DNA of 64,000 nucleotides, taken from contig NZ_CAJPUY010000007.1 in NCBI RefSeq assembly GCF_905397275.1, positions 230,826 to 294,825 on the forward strand, read 5' to 3'. The notes under the pieces were generated by a model. That model was given only the letters and a program-made list of their open reading frames with translations, did not search any database and was not told where the DNA came from. The translations under genes were made by a program, and so were the position numbers. Origin of the DNA: Cupriavidus yeoncheonensis (lineage in GTDB: Bacteria; Pseudomonadota; Gammaproteobacteria; Burkholderiales; Burkholderiaceae). This document shows positions 1 through 8,441 of this stretch, in pieces (the first letter of the stretch is position 1; each line of letters begins with the position of its first letter).

Positions 1-93
1 GCGTGCGACGTGCATAACGTGCCGTGCGCGACCAACGTCGCCACTGCGGACCTGGTGATCGCCGAGCTGTGCCGCGTCGAGGCGAAGGCCTGA
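1..93 (+). CDS. mgsA: Methylglyoxal synthase, C-terminal 30 codons only
   Basis: The window opens inside a reading frame ending in a TGA at 91-93. The visible residues include DVHNVPCATNVATADLVI, which resembles the conserved C-terminal motif of methylglyoxal synthase (DVHNIPxATNxATADF). The enzyme converts dihydroxyacetone phosphate to methylglyoxal and phosphate in the cytoplasm, a bypass of lower glycolysis under phosphate limitation. Only the end is visible, so domain completeness and start cannot be judged. The next gene begins 40 bases downstream on the same strand and could be cotranscribed. Confidence 0.8.
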   Translation, partial: ACDVHNVPCATNVATADLVIAELCRVEAKA

Positions 94-133
94 TCCCCAA
101 CCCCATACAGCCTGGCTGACAGGAGACATGCAG

Positions 134-1111
134 ATGACCAAAGCCATCCGGATCGAACAGACCGGCGGACCGGAAGTGATGCAGTGGGTCGACGTGGAGG
201 TCGGCGAGCCCGGCCCCGGCGAGGTCCGTATCCGCCATGAGGCGGTGGGGCTCAACTATATCGACGTCTACTTCCGCACCGGCCTCTACAAGCAGCCGCT
301 GCCCGGCGGGCTGGGCATGGAAGGCGCGGGCGTGGTCGAGGCGGTGGGCGAGGGCGTGACCCACCTGCGTACGGGCGACCGGGTGGCCTACGCGGGGCGT
401 CCGACCGGCGCCTATGCGCAGGTGCGCGTGATGCCGGCCGATATCGTGGTGCGCCTGCCCGGGTCGATTTCCTTCGAGCAGGGCGCGGCCATGATGCTGC
501 AAGGCCTGACCGTGCAATACCTGATCCGCGACAGCTATCGCGTGCAGGCTGGCGACACCGTGCTGCTGCATGCCGCCGCCGGCGGCGTCGGGCTGATCGC
601 GTGCCAGTGGCTGAAGGCGCTCGGCGTCACGGTGATCGGCACGGTCGGCAGCGACGAGAAGGCGGAACTGGCGCGCGCGCATGGCTGCACGCATACCGTC
701 GTCTATACACGCGAATCGTTCGTGGACCGGGTGAAGGAAATCACCGGCGGCAAGGGTGTGCCGGCCGTGTATGACTCGATCGGCGCGGATACCTTCCGTG
801 GCTCGCTCGATTGCCTGGCGCCGCGCGGCACCATGGTGAGCTTCGGCAATGCCTCGGGCCCGGTACCGCCGTTCGATATCTCGGTGCTGGGCAACAAGGG
901 GTCGCTGCGGCTTACGCGGCCGACGCTGATGACCTATGTGGTCCATCGCGAATTGCTGGAGCCGATGGTGGCGGACCTGTTTGACTCGGTCGGCAGTGGC
1001 AAGGTGAAGATCGAGGTGCGCCAGCGCTACGCACTGGCCGATGTGGCGCAGGCGCATCGCGACCTGGAATCGCGCCGGACGACGGGGTCGACCATCCTGC
1101 TGCCGTACTGA
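134..1111 (+). CDS. qor: Zinc-less quinone oxidoreductase (medium-chain dehydrogenase family)
   Basis: A 325-residue NADPH:quinone reductase of the medium-chain dehydrogenase/reductase superfamily. The N-terminal GroES-like domain has the family's NYIDVYFRTGLY stretch, and the nucleotide-binding domain carries AAAGGVG around residues 146-152, followed by a Rossmann fold. No structural zinc cysteines are seen, as in Qor. It probably reduces quinones by one-electron transfer using NADPH. Two ATGs are available, 128 and 134; the Shine-Dalgarno AGGAG at 121-125 sits 8 bases before the second, so 134 is chosen. A strong hairpin terminator follows at 1133-1168. Confidence 0.9.
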   Translation: MTKAIRIEQTGGPEVMQWVDVEVGEPGPGEVRIRHEAVGLNYIDVYFRTGLYKQPLPGGLGMEGAGVVEAVGEGVTHLRTGDRVAYAGRPTGAYAQVRVMPADIVVRLPGSISFEQGAAMMLQGLTVQYLIRDSYRVQAGDTVLLHAAAGGVGLIACQWLKALGVTVIGTVGSDEKAELARAHGCTHTVVYTRESFVDRVKEITGGKGVPAVYDSIGADTFRGSLDCLAPRGTMVSFGNASGPVPPFDISVLGNKGSLRLTRPTLMTYVVHRELLEPMVADLFDSVGSGKVKIEVRQRYALADVAQAHRDLESRRTTGSTILLPY

Positions 1112-1132
1112 CGGCTGCGGTTACCGATGGAC

Positions 1133-1168
1133 AAAGCCCCCGGGCGGCACGCTGCCCGGGGGCTTTTC
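1133..1168. terminator. Rho-independent terminator between convergent genes
   Basis: A 13-bp perfect stem (AAAGCCCCCGGGC at 1133-1145 pairing with 1154-1166) with an 8-base loop, T-rich on the plus side and A-rich on the minus side, so it can end transcription of both the quinone reductase (plus) and the DUF1232 gene (minus). Confidence 0.85.
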
Positions 1169-1180
1169 ACTTGCAGGGGC

Positions 1181-1474
1181 TCAGCGCGGCCTGACCGTGG
1201 AAGCGGTTGCGCGTGCCTCGGCCTGCCTCAGGATATGCGGTGGCAGGCGCTTGAGGATCAGGTGGACCGCAAGGGGGATCAGCACGACGTCATCGACGAT
1301 GCCAAGCCCGGCGATAAAGTCAGGAATCAGATCGATCGGCGAAACGGCGTACAACAGCAGCCCGAAGGCCGCAGGCTTGAGCCAGGGCGGCGCATCCGGA
1401 TGCCGCAGTGCATACCAGAACAGCCGTCCGTCGCGACGCACCAGCGTCCACAGGGCCGAAAAACGCTTCCACAT
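1181..1474 (-). CDS. DUF1232 (YkvA-like) small membrane protein
   Basis: A 97-residue protein with the DUF1232 core: SPIDLIPDF near the middle followed by VDDVVLIPLAVHL. The family is typically a short one- or two-helix inner-membrane protein of unknown biochemical role. The start is well supported: on the minus strand GGAGG lies about 7 bases before the ATG at 1474. It is convergent with the quinone reductase and is separated from the BMP transporter by about 180 bases that include a strong stem-loop (GCCCGCATGCC at 1615-1625 with 1632-1642). Function unknown. Confidence 0.8.
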   Translation of the reverse strand: MWKRFSALWTLVRRDGRLFWYALRHPDAPPWLKPAAFGLLLYAVSPIDLIPDFIAGLGIVDDVVLIPLAVHLILKRLPPHILRQAEARATASTVRPR

Positions 1475-1614
1475 GAGAGGCCTCCTTCACTTTGCGGGCG
1501 CCAGCCAATGGCGCGTGCACAGATAGCTTGGGCCGATCGGGGCGGCTTCAAGTTCCGAAGGAAAAGCGGGTGGGGAATGAGACGAGGGGTGCGCCCCGCG
1601 CACAGCCGGGGCGG

Positions 1615-1642
1615 GCCCGCATGCCGTCACGGGCATGCGGGC
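1615..1642 (-). terminator. Strong stem-loop after the BMP lipoprotein gene
   Basis: An 11-bp perfect stem (GCCCGCATGCC, 1615-1625, pairing with 1632-1642) with a 6-base loop, directly downstream of the BMP gene on the minus strand. There is no clear T run after it, so it may be a mRNA 3'-end stabiliser or a weak terminator rather than a classical one. Confidence 0.45.
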
Positions 1643-1656
1643 TGGGGAGCTGCCGA

Positions 1657-2802
1657 TCAGCCCGGGATCTTGCCTTCCACGCCTTCGACGTAGAACTTCA
1701 CGCCGTGCAGGAAGTTATCGTCGGCGGTCTGGTCCTTGGCGACCTGTTCCTTGCCGGTGTTGTCCTTGATCGGACCCTTCCAGATCGGCGCGGAGCCGTC
1801 GACGATGCCCTTCTTGCGCTCGGCGACCAGCGCCTTCACGTCCTCAGGCACGATCGTGTTGAAGTCCTTCAGGTCGATCATGCCTTCCTTCAGGCCCCAC
1901 CACGTGGTGTCGCTCTTCCAGCGGTTGTTCAGCACGTCGTCCACCACCTTGCTGTAGTAGACGCCCCACTGGATTTCCGACGCGGCCAGGTGAGCCTTTT
2001 CGCCGAACTTGCTCATATTGCTGTCCCAGCCGAACGCATACACGCCCTTCTCCTGCGCGGTCTGCACCACGGCGGCGGAGTCGGTGTTCTGCATCAGCAT
2101 GTCGACACCCTGGCCGATCAGCGTGGTGGCGGCCTCACGCTCCTTGCCCGGATCAAACCACTTGTTCACCCAGACCACCTTGACGGTCGCGTTCGGGTTG
2201 ACGCTGCGCGCGCCCAGCGTGAACGAGTCGATGTTGCGGATCACCTCGGGGATGGGCACGGAACCCACCACGCCCATCTTGCCCGACTTGCTCATCTTGC
2301 CGGCGACCACGCCCGCGAGGTAGGCGCCCTCGTAGGTGCGCACGTCATACTGGCCCAGGTTCGCGGCGGTCTTGAAGCCGGTGGCGTGCTCGAACTTCAC
2401 GTCCGGGAATTCCTTGGCGACCTTGAGCATCGACTCCATGTAGCCGAAGGTGGTGCCGAAGATCAGCTTGTTGCCCTGGCTGGCCAGGTCGCGGAACACG
2501 CGCTCGGCGTCGGCGGCGGATTCGGGCACGTTCTCGACAAAGGTGGTCTTGACCTTGTCGCCGAACTTCTCTTCCACGGCCTTGCGGCCGGCGTCGTGCG
2601 CAAACGTCCAGCCCGCGTCGCCCACCGGGCCGATATAGACGAAGGCAACCTTGAGCGGCTCGGCCTTCTGTTCGGCGGCGGGAGCGGAGCCCGGTGCGGC
2701 CGTCTCGGCCGGCTTCCCGGCTTCCTTCTTGCCGCAGCCGGCCAGGGCCAGCACAGCGGTGGCGGCCAGCGCCGCCAGGGTCTTCCTGCGCGTGACGATC
2801 AT
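1657..2802 (-). CDS. BMP-family substrate-binding lipoprotein of ABC importer
   Basis: A 381-residue lipoprotein. The N-terminus has a Lys/Arg region, a hydrophobic stretch and the lipobox LALAGC with Cys23 as the lipidation site. The rest matches the BMP/Med (PF02608) type: VAFVYIGPVGDAGWTFAHD near residue 53, and a C-terminal half with GQGVDMLMQNTDSAAV and YAFGWDSNMS. These proteins bind purine nucleosides in characterised bacteria and deliver them to a CUT2-like ABC transporter. It is the last gene of the operon ATPase-permease-permease-BMP, all on the minus strand. The substrate (nucleosides by family; not shown by sequence) remains inference. Confidence 0.88.
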   Translation of the reverse strand: MIVTRRKTLAALAATAVLALAGCGKKEAGKPAETAAPGSAPAAEQKAEPLKVAFVYIGPVGDAGWTFAHDAGRKAVEEKFGDKVKTTFVENVPESAADAERVFRDLASQGNKLIFGTTFGYMESMLKVAKEFPDVKFEHATGFKTAANLGQYDVRTYEGAYLAGVVAGKMSKSGKMGVVGSVPIPEVIRNIDSFTLGARSVNPNATVKVVWVNKWFDPGKEREAATTLIGQGVDMLMQNTDSAAVVQTAQEKGVYAFGWDSNMSKFGEKAHLAASEIQWGVYYSKVVDDVLNNRWKSDTTWWGLKEGMIDLKDFNTIVPEDVKALVAERKKGIVDGSAPIWKGPIKDNTGKEQVAKDQTADDNFLHGVKFYVEGVEGKIPG

Positions 2803-2862
2803 TGATTTCTCCTTGTGATGAATTGTGTTTGCTTGCGAGGCTCGTTCAACGGGATGGCTGCA

Positions 2863-3783
2863 TCAGGCACTGCCCGGACGGAACGGCTTGCCCAGCGAGG
2901 CGGGCATGTTCAGCCAGATCCAGGCCGGGTTGCGCGAGATCAGCGCCAGCACGACGATGGTGGCCGCGTACGGCAGCATCGACAGGAACTGCGACGGCAC
3001 CGACACGCCGATGCCCTGCAGGTAGAACTGCAGGATCGTCACGCCGCCGAACAGCCACGCGCCGACCAGCACGCGGCCCGGGCGCCAGGTGGCAAACGTG
3101 GTCAGCGCCAGCGCGATCCAGCCACGGCCGGCGACAAGGTTCTCGACCCACATCGGCGTGTACACCAGCGACAGGTAGGCGCCGGCCAGGCCGCAGCAGG
3201 CGCCGCCGAACAGCAGCGCGCCGAAGCGGATGGTGCGCACCGGATAGCCGAGCGCGTGCGCGGATTCCGGCGATTCGCCGATCGCGCGCAGCGTGAGCCC
3301 CGCGCGCGTGCGGAACAGCAACCACATGATGGCAAAGCACAGCAGCAGGCTGAAATACACCATCCAGTGTTGCTGGAAGAAGGCCGGGCCGATGAAGGGG
3401 ATGTCGGCCAGCCCCGGGATCGACCTGGCCTGCGCCGGCATGGCATGGCCGACGAAGCGCTGGCCCATGAAGGCCGACAGGCCGGTGCCGAAGATCGACA
3501 GCGCAAGGCCGGTGGCGACCTGGTTGGTCGCCAGCACCAGCGCCAGCCACGAGAACAGCGAGGCCATCAGCATGCCGGCGACCGCGCCGGCGAGAAAGCC
3601 GAGCAGCGGCTGCTGCGTCTGGTAGCCGACCATGAAGCCGGCCACCGCAGCCACCAGCATCATGCCTTCGGCGCCGAGGTTGAGCACGCCGGAGCGTTCG
3701 TTGATGAGCAGGCCCAGCGCGGCCAGCAGCAGCGGCGTGCCGGCGTTGATCGCGGTGGCGATGAGAGGAGCGAGTTGTTCCAT
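2863..3783 (-). CDS. BMP-type ABC importer permease, second subunit
   Basis: A 306-residue inner-membrane permease of the branched-chain/nucleoside (BPD_transp_2, YufQ-like) class. Hydrophobic segments run through the protein, and the motif INERSGVLNLGAEGMM near residue 27 is characteristic of this subunit of BMP importers. The frame is open much further upstream on this strand, but that extension overlaps the other permease; the ATG at 3783 aligns with family N-termini. It lies 17 bases after the first permease gene, consistent with one operon, and 60 bases before the BMP gene. Confidence 0.87.
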   Translation of the reverse strand: MEQLAPLIATAINAGTPLLLAALGLLINERSGVLNLGAEGMMLVAAVAGFMVGYQTQQPLLGFLAGAVAGMLMASLFSWLALVLATNQVATGLALSIFGTGLSAFMGQRFVGHAMPAQARSIPGLADIPFIGPAFFQQHWMVYFSLLLCFAIMWLLFRTRAGLTLRAIGESPESAHALGYPVRTIRFGALLFGGACCGLAGAYLSLVYTPMWVENLVAGRGWIALALTTFATWRPGRVLVGAWLFGGVTILQFYLQGIGVSVPSQFLSMLPYAATIVVLALISRNPAWIWLNMPASLGKPFRPGSA

Positions 3784-3800
3784 GTCCGATGTGGCTCCGC

Positions 3801-4910
3801 TCAGGCTGCCGTGGCGCGCCAGCGCAGGCGGTTTTCGATAAGGGTGTCGCAGGCCAGCAGGAAGAACAGCAGCATGCCCTGGAACACCCAGCCGATCGCC
3901 GAGGGCAGCCCCAGGCGCGACTGCGCCATCTCGCCGCCGATATAGAACAGCGACATCATGATGCCGCCGAATACGGTGCCGACCGGATGCAGGCGGCCGA
4001 CGAACGCGACGATGATGGCCGTGAAGCCGTAGCCCGGCGAGATCGACGGCAGCAGTTGGCCGATCGGGCCCGTGACCTCGAACGCCCCGGCCAGGCCCGC
4101 GGTGGCGCCCGAGATCAGCAGCGCATTCCACAGCGCGCTGCGCGACGAGAATCCGGCATAGCGCGCCGCGGCCGGCGCGGTGCCGCCCACCTGCAGGCGA
4201 TAGCCCGCGAAGCTGCGGAAGATGAAGACCGTCATCACCGCGACCAGCACCAGCATCACGGCAAAGCCCGCATGCAGGCGCGAGCCGGACATCAGGTTCG
4301 GCAACAGGTATTCGGACGAGAACACCCTGGACTGCGGGAAATTCATGCCGTTGGGGTCCTTCAACGGCCCGTTGACCACCCACAGCATCAGCTGCTGCGC
4401 GATGTACGTGAGCATCAGCGAGACCAGGATCTCGTTGGCGTTGAAGCGGTCCTTGAGCAGCGCCGTGATCGACGCCCACGCCATGCCGCCGATCACGCCG
4501 GCGAGCGACGCCAGGATCAGCACCACGGTACCGTTCAGCGTCTGGCCCGGCACGTCGAAGAACAGCACCGTGGCGCCGGCGAAGATGCCGCCGGCAATGA
4601 GCTGGCCATCCGCGCCGATGTTCCACACGTTGGCGCGGTAGCAGACCGAGAGGCCCAGCGCGCACAGTACCAGCGGCACGGTCTTGAGCAGGACCTCGCC
4701 AATGGAGCGCGTGTCGCGGAGCGGGTCGGCGAGGAACACCTTGAGCGCGGCCATCGGGTCCTTGCCGAGCGCCAGGAACAGCAGCGCCCCGAACAGCAGC
4801 GTGAGCGCGAGCGCGATCACCGGCGAGGCATAGGCCATGGTCCGCGACGGCAGGCCGCGCGGCGCCAGCGTGATGGGGGAGCGTGGCAGCAGCGAGCGCA
4901 TTTCAGCCAT
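3801..4910 (-). CDS. BMP-type ABC importer permease, first subunit
   Basis: A 369-residue integral membrane permease (YufP-like). Hydrophobic helices start around residue 28; the conserved segments VCYRANVWNIGADGQL and LAGAFEVTGPIGQL are typical of the nucleoside/BMP transporter permease. The N-terminal 25 residues are a polar arginine-rich cytoplasmic tail. Its ATG (4908-4910) overlaps the stop of the ATPase gene by 8 bases, so translation is probably coupled. With the adjacent permease it would form the heterodimeric channel. Confidence 0.87.
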   Translation of the reverse strand: MAEMRSLLPRSPITLAPRGLPSRTMAYASPVIALALTLLFGALLFLALGKDPMAALKVFLADPLRDTRSIGEVLLKTVPLVLCALGLSVCYRANVWNIGADGQLIAGGIFAGATVLFFDVPGQTLNGTVVLILASLAGVIGGMAWASITALLKDRFNANEILVSLMLTYIAQQLMLWVVNGPLKDPNGMNFPQSRVFSSEYLLPNLMSGSRLHAGFAVMLVLVAVMTVFIFRSFAGYRLQVGGTAPAAARYAGFSSRSALWNALLISGATAGLAGAFEVTGPIGQLLPSISPGYGFTAIIVAFVGRLHPVGTVFGGIMMSLFYIGGEMAQSRLGLPSAIGWVFQGMLLFFLLACDTLIENRLRWRATAA

Positions 4911-6480
4911 GGCTGGTCACCTCCGCTGCGTGGGCATCGCGCGCTTGCGCGGGACCGCCTTCCCACAGGCCGCTCATCCACAGCCCGATCTGTTCGCGCG
5001 TGGCGGTCCCGGCCGGGATCGACGGCGACAGGCGGCCCTTGGCGATGACATGCAGCCGGTCGCAGATCGCGAACAGCTCGTCGAGTTCTTCCGATACCAC
5101 GAGGATGGCGCAACCCGTGGCCTTGAGCGCCAGGATCTCGTTGTGGATCTGCGCGGCGGCACCGACATCCACGCCCCAGGTCGGCTGCGCGACGATCAGT
5201 ACCTTGGGGCCGCTTTCGATCTCGCGGCCGACGATGAACTTCTGCAGGTTGCCGCCGGACAGGCTGCGGGCCAGCGCGTCGGGCCCGCTGGCTTTCACGC
5301 GGAAGCGGCTGATGATCGAAGTCGCCAGGCCGGCCGCGGCCTTCGGCGAGATCACGCCGTTGCGCACATAGGGGGGCGCCTGGTGCGACAGCAGCGTATT
5401 GGTCGCCAGGCTCATGCCGGGCACCGCGCCGCGCCCGAGGCGCTCTTCCGGCACGAAGGCCAGCCCCGCGCGCCGCCGCTGGCGCGCATCCAGCCGGCCG
5501 GCCGGCTTGCCAGCCAGCTGCACGGACCTTGCGTCCGCGCGCGTGTCTTCACCGGACAGCGCGGCCAGCAGTTCCTGCTGTCCGTTGCCGGACACGCCGG
5601 CAATGCCGACGATCTCGCCGGCATGCACATCGAGCGAGATCTGCTGCAACTCGGTGGCGAACGCATGCGCGCGCGGCAGCGACAGTTCCTGCACGCTCAG
5701 GCGCACCTCGCCGCGCTGCGCGGCCACGCGCGCTTCGCGCGGCGGCTCGCCGCCGATCATCAGGCGCGACAGCGACGCCGCGCTTTCCTGGCGCGGATCG
5801 CATACGCCCGTGACCTTGCCCATGCGCATCACGGTGGCGTGATGGCACAGCGCGCGGATTTCGTCGAGCTTGTGGCTGATGTAGAGGATGCTGGTGCCCT
5901 CGGCCGCGAGCTGGCGCAGCGTGACGAAGAGCGTTTCCACGGCCTGCGGCGTCAGCACCGAAGTCGGCTCGTCCAGAATCAGCAGCTGCGGGTCGGCCAG
6001 CAGCGCGCGCACGATCTCGACGCGCTGCCGCTCGCCGACCGACAGCGTATGGACATGGCGGTTCGGTTCCAGCGGCAGCCCATAGCGCTCGGCAGTGGCG
6101 CGGATGCGTTCCGCCAGCTGCTTCATGCTGCTGCCCGCGCCCTGGTGCCCGCCGGGCAGGCCCAGTGCGATGTTCTCGGTGACGGTCAGGGTGTCGAACA
6201 GCGAGAAATGCTGGAACACCATGGCAATGCCCAGGTTGCGGGCGTCATGCGGGCTGTTGATCGTGACCGGGGCCCCGTTGAAGTGCATCTCGCCGGCGTC
6301 CGGGCGGACCGCGCCAAAGATGATCTTCATCAGGGTGGATTTGCCGGCGCCGTTCTCGCCAAGGACGGCGTGGATTTCGCCGGGGGCGACGCTGAGGCTG
6401 ATGTCATCGTTCGCGATGACGCCGGGATAGCGCTTGCTGATATGGGCTAGCGCCAGCCTGGGTGGGAGTTGTGATGTCAC
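4903..6480 (-). CDS. Double-cassette ATPase of BMP-type ABC importer
   Basis: A 525-residue ATPase with two fused ABC cassettes, as in sugar/nucleoside (RbsA, YufO) importers. First cassette: Walker A GENGAGKST at 41-49, signature LSVGERQR, Walker B LLILDEPTSVL. Second cassette: degenerate Walker A GVSGNGQQEL, signature LSGGNLQK, and a Walker B region reading KVLIVAQPTWGVD, where the usual glutamate is replaced, as is common in the second half of this family. It is the first gene of the operon; translation of the downstream permease is coupled by an 8-base overlap. Confidence 0.9.
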   Translation of the reverse strand: MTSQLPPRLALAHISKRYPGVIANDDISLSVAPGEIHAVLGENGAGKSTLMKIIFGAVRPDAGEMHFNGAPVTINSPHDARNLGIAMVFQHFSLFDTLTVTENIALGLPGGHQGAGSSMKQLAERIRATAERYGLPLEPNRHVHTLSVGERQRVEIVRALLADPQLLILDEPTSVLTPQAVETLFVTLRQLAAEGTSILYISHKLDEIRALCHHATVMRMGKVTGVCDPRQESAASLSRLMIGGEPPREARVAAQRGEVRLSVQELSLPRAHAFATELQQISLDVHAGEIVGIAGVSGNGQQELLAALSGEDTRADARSVQLAGKPAGRLDARQRRRAGLAFVPEERLGRGAVPGMSLATNTLLSHQAPPYVRNGVISPKAAAGLATSIISRFRVKASGPDALARSLSGGNLQKFIVGREIESGPKVLIVAQPTWGVDVGAAAQIHNEILALKATGCAILVVSEELDELFAICDRLHVIAKGRLSPSIPAGTATREQIGLWMSGLWEGGPAQARDAHAAEVTSHG

Positions 6481-6704
6481 TGAGGCGGCTCGGGTTGTTG
6501 TGGCGGCAACGTGGAAGGCAGTCAGTCAGCGGCAGTGCGTGGCGCAGCATCGCCGCGACGCATTGCAGCATTCATCATGATTTCGTGATGCATGATATTG
6601 GTTACGAATTATATAAGTGCGCGGCCCAGCGGCGGCCGCTTTCCGGCGTTTGTCCAAGCGCCGCAACGGTTGGCGGGTGGTTGCAAGGCGCATGCCGGGC
6701 ATGC
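6481..6704. other. Intergenic region upstream of the BMP importer operon
   Basis: No coding sequence is convincing. It holds an AT-rich patch around 6575-6620 that is unusual for this genome; on the minus strand TATAAT occurs as the complement of 6608-6613, but no good -35 lies at the right distance. It probably contains the operon promoter. Confidence 0.4.
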
Positions 6705-6741
6705 AAAGAAAAACCGCCGCCCTCCGGAAAGAGGGCGGCGG
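6705..6741 (-). terminator. Rho-independent terminator of the pirin gene
   Basis: An 11-bp perfect GC stem (CCGCCGCCCTC at 6714-6724 with 6731-6741) and a 6-base loop; on the minus strand it is followed by TTTTTCTTT. Placed 80 bases beyond the pirin stop codon. Confidence 0.85.
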
Positions 6742-6821
6742 TCTGGAGCGGTTCGGGGCCCCGGCGCGATGGCCTGCGCAGGCCGCGATCAGGCCGCAAT
6801 CAGGTCGGGCTCAGGCCGGGC

Positions 6822-7751
6822 TCAGGCCCCGGTGGCGGCCGGGATCGTGGCGAAGCGTCCGTCGCGGAAATCCGCCAGGGTCTGGTAGATCTGCTCCTGC
6901 GTGTTCATCACGAACGGCCCGTACTGGGCGATCGGCTCGCCCAGCGGCTGGCCGGCGATCAGCAGGAAGTGCGCATCGGACCCGGCGCTGACGACGACGC
7001 CGTCGGCGTTGGCCGCGTTGTCCAGTACGCCCATGCGCTGCGACTCGATCACCGCCTTGTCGCTGCCTTCACCGATCGACACCTCGCCCCGGTACACATA
7101 GACGAAAGCGTTGTGCCCCGCCGGCAGCGCCTGCCGGAACTGCTGGCCGGCAGGCAGGTGCACGTCAAGGTAGATCGGCTCCGTCACCGGCCGCGTCACC
7201 GCGCCGGCCACGCCGTGCGAGGCGCCGGCCAGCACGCGCACCGTGCCGCCGTTGTCCAGCGCCACCGTCGGAATGGCGTCGGCGGGCATGTCGCGATACC
7301 ACGGCGCAGTCATCTTGTCGGACGCAGGCAGGTTCAGCCAGAGCTGGAAGCCTTCCATGCGGCCGTCTTCCTGCTCGGGCATTTCCGAGTGCACCACGCC
7401 GGCGCCGGCCACCATCCACTGGGCGCCGCCGTTCTGCAGCAGGCCTTCGTTGCCGGCGCTGTCGCGGTGGCGCATGCGGCCGGCCAGCATATACGTGATG
7501 GTCTCGAAGCCGCGGTGCGGGTGATCGGGGAAGCCGCCGATGTAGTCGTCCTTGCTGTCGGTGCCAAAGGCGTCGAGCATCAGGAACGGGTCCAGCCGGC
7601 GCTGCAGGTTCTGCGTCAGCACGCGCGTCAGCTTGACGCCGGCGCCGTCCGAGGTGGCAATGCCGCGCACGACACGATCCACGGCGCGCGAGCGCTGCAC
7701 GGATTCCTGTGCGGTGGCCGGAACGGTGGCGATGGGGTTGCGGGTGTCCAT
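6822..7751 (-). CDS. Pirin family cupin protein
   Basis: A 309-residue bicupin protein. The N-terminal cupin contains the pirin signature DDYIGGFPDHPHRGFETITYM-like segment (metal-ligand His residues in PHRGFE) and later GVVHSEMPE, completing the iron-binding set; the C-terminal half contains the pirin-C fold. Pirins are Fe-binding cupins; some act as quercetin 2,3-dioxygenases or as redox-dependent regulators, and which applies here cannot be told. The reading frame stays open upstream, but the ATG at 7751 follows GGAGAAAG at good distance and matches the family N-terminus. Monocistronic, with its own terminator. Confidence 0.88.
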   Translation of the reverse strand: MDTRNPIATVPATAQESVQRSRAVDRVVRGIATSDGAGVKLTRVLTQNLQRRLDPFLMLDAFGTDSKDDYIGGFPDHPHRGFETITYMLAGRMRHRDSAGNEGLLQNGGAQWMVAGAGVVHSEMPEQEDGRMEGFQLWLNLPASDKMTAPWYRDMPADAIPTVALDNGGTVRVLAGASHGVAGAVTRPVTEPIYLDVHLPAGQQFRQALPAGHNAFVYVYRGEVSIGEGSDKAVIESQRMGVLDNAANADGVVVSAGSDAHFLLIAGQPLGEPIAQYGPFVMNTQEQIYQTLADFRDGRFATIPAATGA

Positions 7752-8026
7752 GATTCTTTCTCCGGTTGGCGGGCCGGCTGGCGGGGCATTGCTGCTGCCG
7801 TCGTCGGCCACGTCGTGTTCAGCTACACCGACAATGTAGAGGTTTGGCCGTGAAAGAGTAGAGGGCGCACGGGCAACAGATTGTTCTATTCGTACGCGCA
7901 ATATGCTCGGATTCGAGTCAGTGGCGATAACGGTCGCATCCGCCTTTTCTCGCCGGTATTGCGGGCCGCCTGCATCCTTGCGATACGGGTGAAAACTCGC
8001 CGCAAAAAGCCGCACGATGGGCGCAA
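7752..8026. other. Intergenic region between divergent pirin and osmoprotectant operon
   Basis: No gene seen. It must contain the pirin promoter (minus). A short inverted repeat CTACA-7-TGTAG lies at 7823-7839, possibly an operator, but it is too short to interpret. Confidence 0.3.
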
Positions 8027-8055
8027 ATGACAAGATCGATGAAGATGCGTATAAT
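8027..8055 (+). promoter_or_regulatory. Sigma-70 promoter for leader RNA / osmoprotectant importer
   Basis: A -35 like ATGACA (8027-8032), a 17-base spacer and a perfect TATAAT (8050-8055). Transcription would start near 8062, about 380 bases before the first start codon at 8442. Among the best promoter matches in the window. Confidence 0.7.
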
Positions 8056-8061
8056 AGCGCT

Positions 8062-8441
8062 CTCTTTGTCATCCGTTGCCGTGGATTGATACCCCTGACT
8101 TACCCGTCAGGCCTTGTCTGGCAACGGCCAATGAATTCGGCGGCGCGTCGACCTCTTCACTTTTCAGCGCTGCCCTGGCCACCTGGCTTCCGGTGATCGA
8201 CCGACCCGGGTGCGCCGCTTCAGGGACTCGCCGCGCGAACGCCGCGGCATCCCGTCAACCGGACTTCTCGCCCAATGCGGGGAAGTCCAACAGCCCGTCC
8301 GCTGGCGATCGTGCCGGTCATGGCGGCAATGCAATCTGAACCGGGACGGTGGCCCCCCAATTGACGGCCGCCTTGCCCATTTTGTTTTCCGCGTACGGAA
8401 AGTGGTGTTTTATGCGCTTTCGGTTTGCGGCGAGGGGGAAT
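8062..8441 (+). ncRNA. Candidate structured leader RNA (or small RNA)
   Basis: The presumed 5' end folds into two helices: outer CCGTTGCC (8073-8080) with GGCAACGG (8120-8127), and inner CCTGAC (8094-8099) with GTCAGG (8106-8111), separated by an asymmetric internal loop of 13 and 8 bases. A second hairpin is GGACTTC (8261-8267) with GAAGTCC (8282-8288). Close to the gene, GGTGGCC (8348-8354) can pair with GGCCGCC (8366-8372), followed by a T-rich stretch to 8388, which looks like a weak attenuator. No riboswitch class is recognised. The alternative is an independent sRNA. An open frame across part of it has no ribosome site or plausible composition. Confidence 0.45.

Noticed and set aside
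2863..4665. A 600-residue minus-strand frame through both permeases of the BMP importer
   Set aside because: Only its C-terminal half is a real protein (start 3783); the upstream part is the shadow of the other permease in another frame.
6600..6620. A promoter TATAAT on the minus strand for the BMP operon
   Set aside because: No -35 lies at a proper distance, so only the region, not a promoter, is reported.
8076..8339. An 87-residue open frame in the leader before the osmoprotectant importer
   Set aside because: No ribosome site, poor codon usage, and it runs through the helices of the candidate leader RNA.
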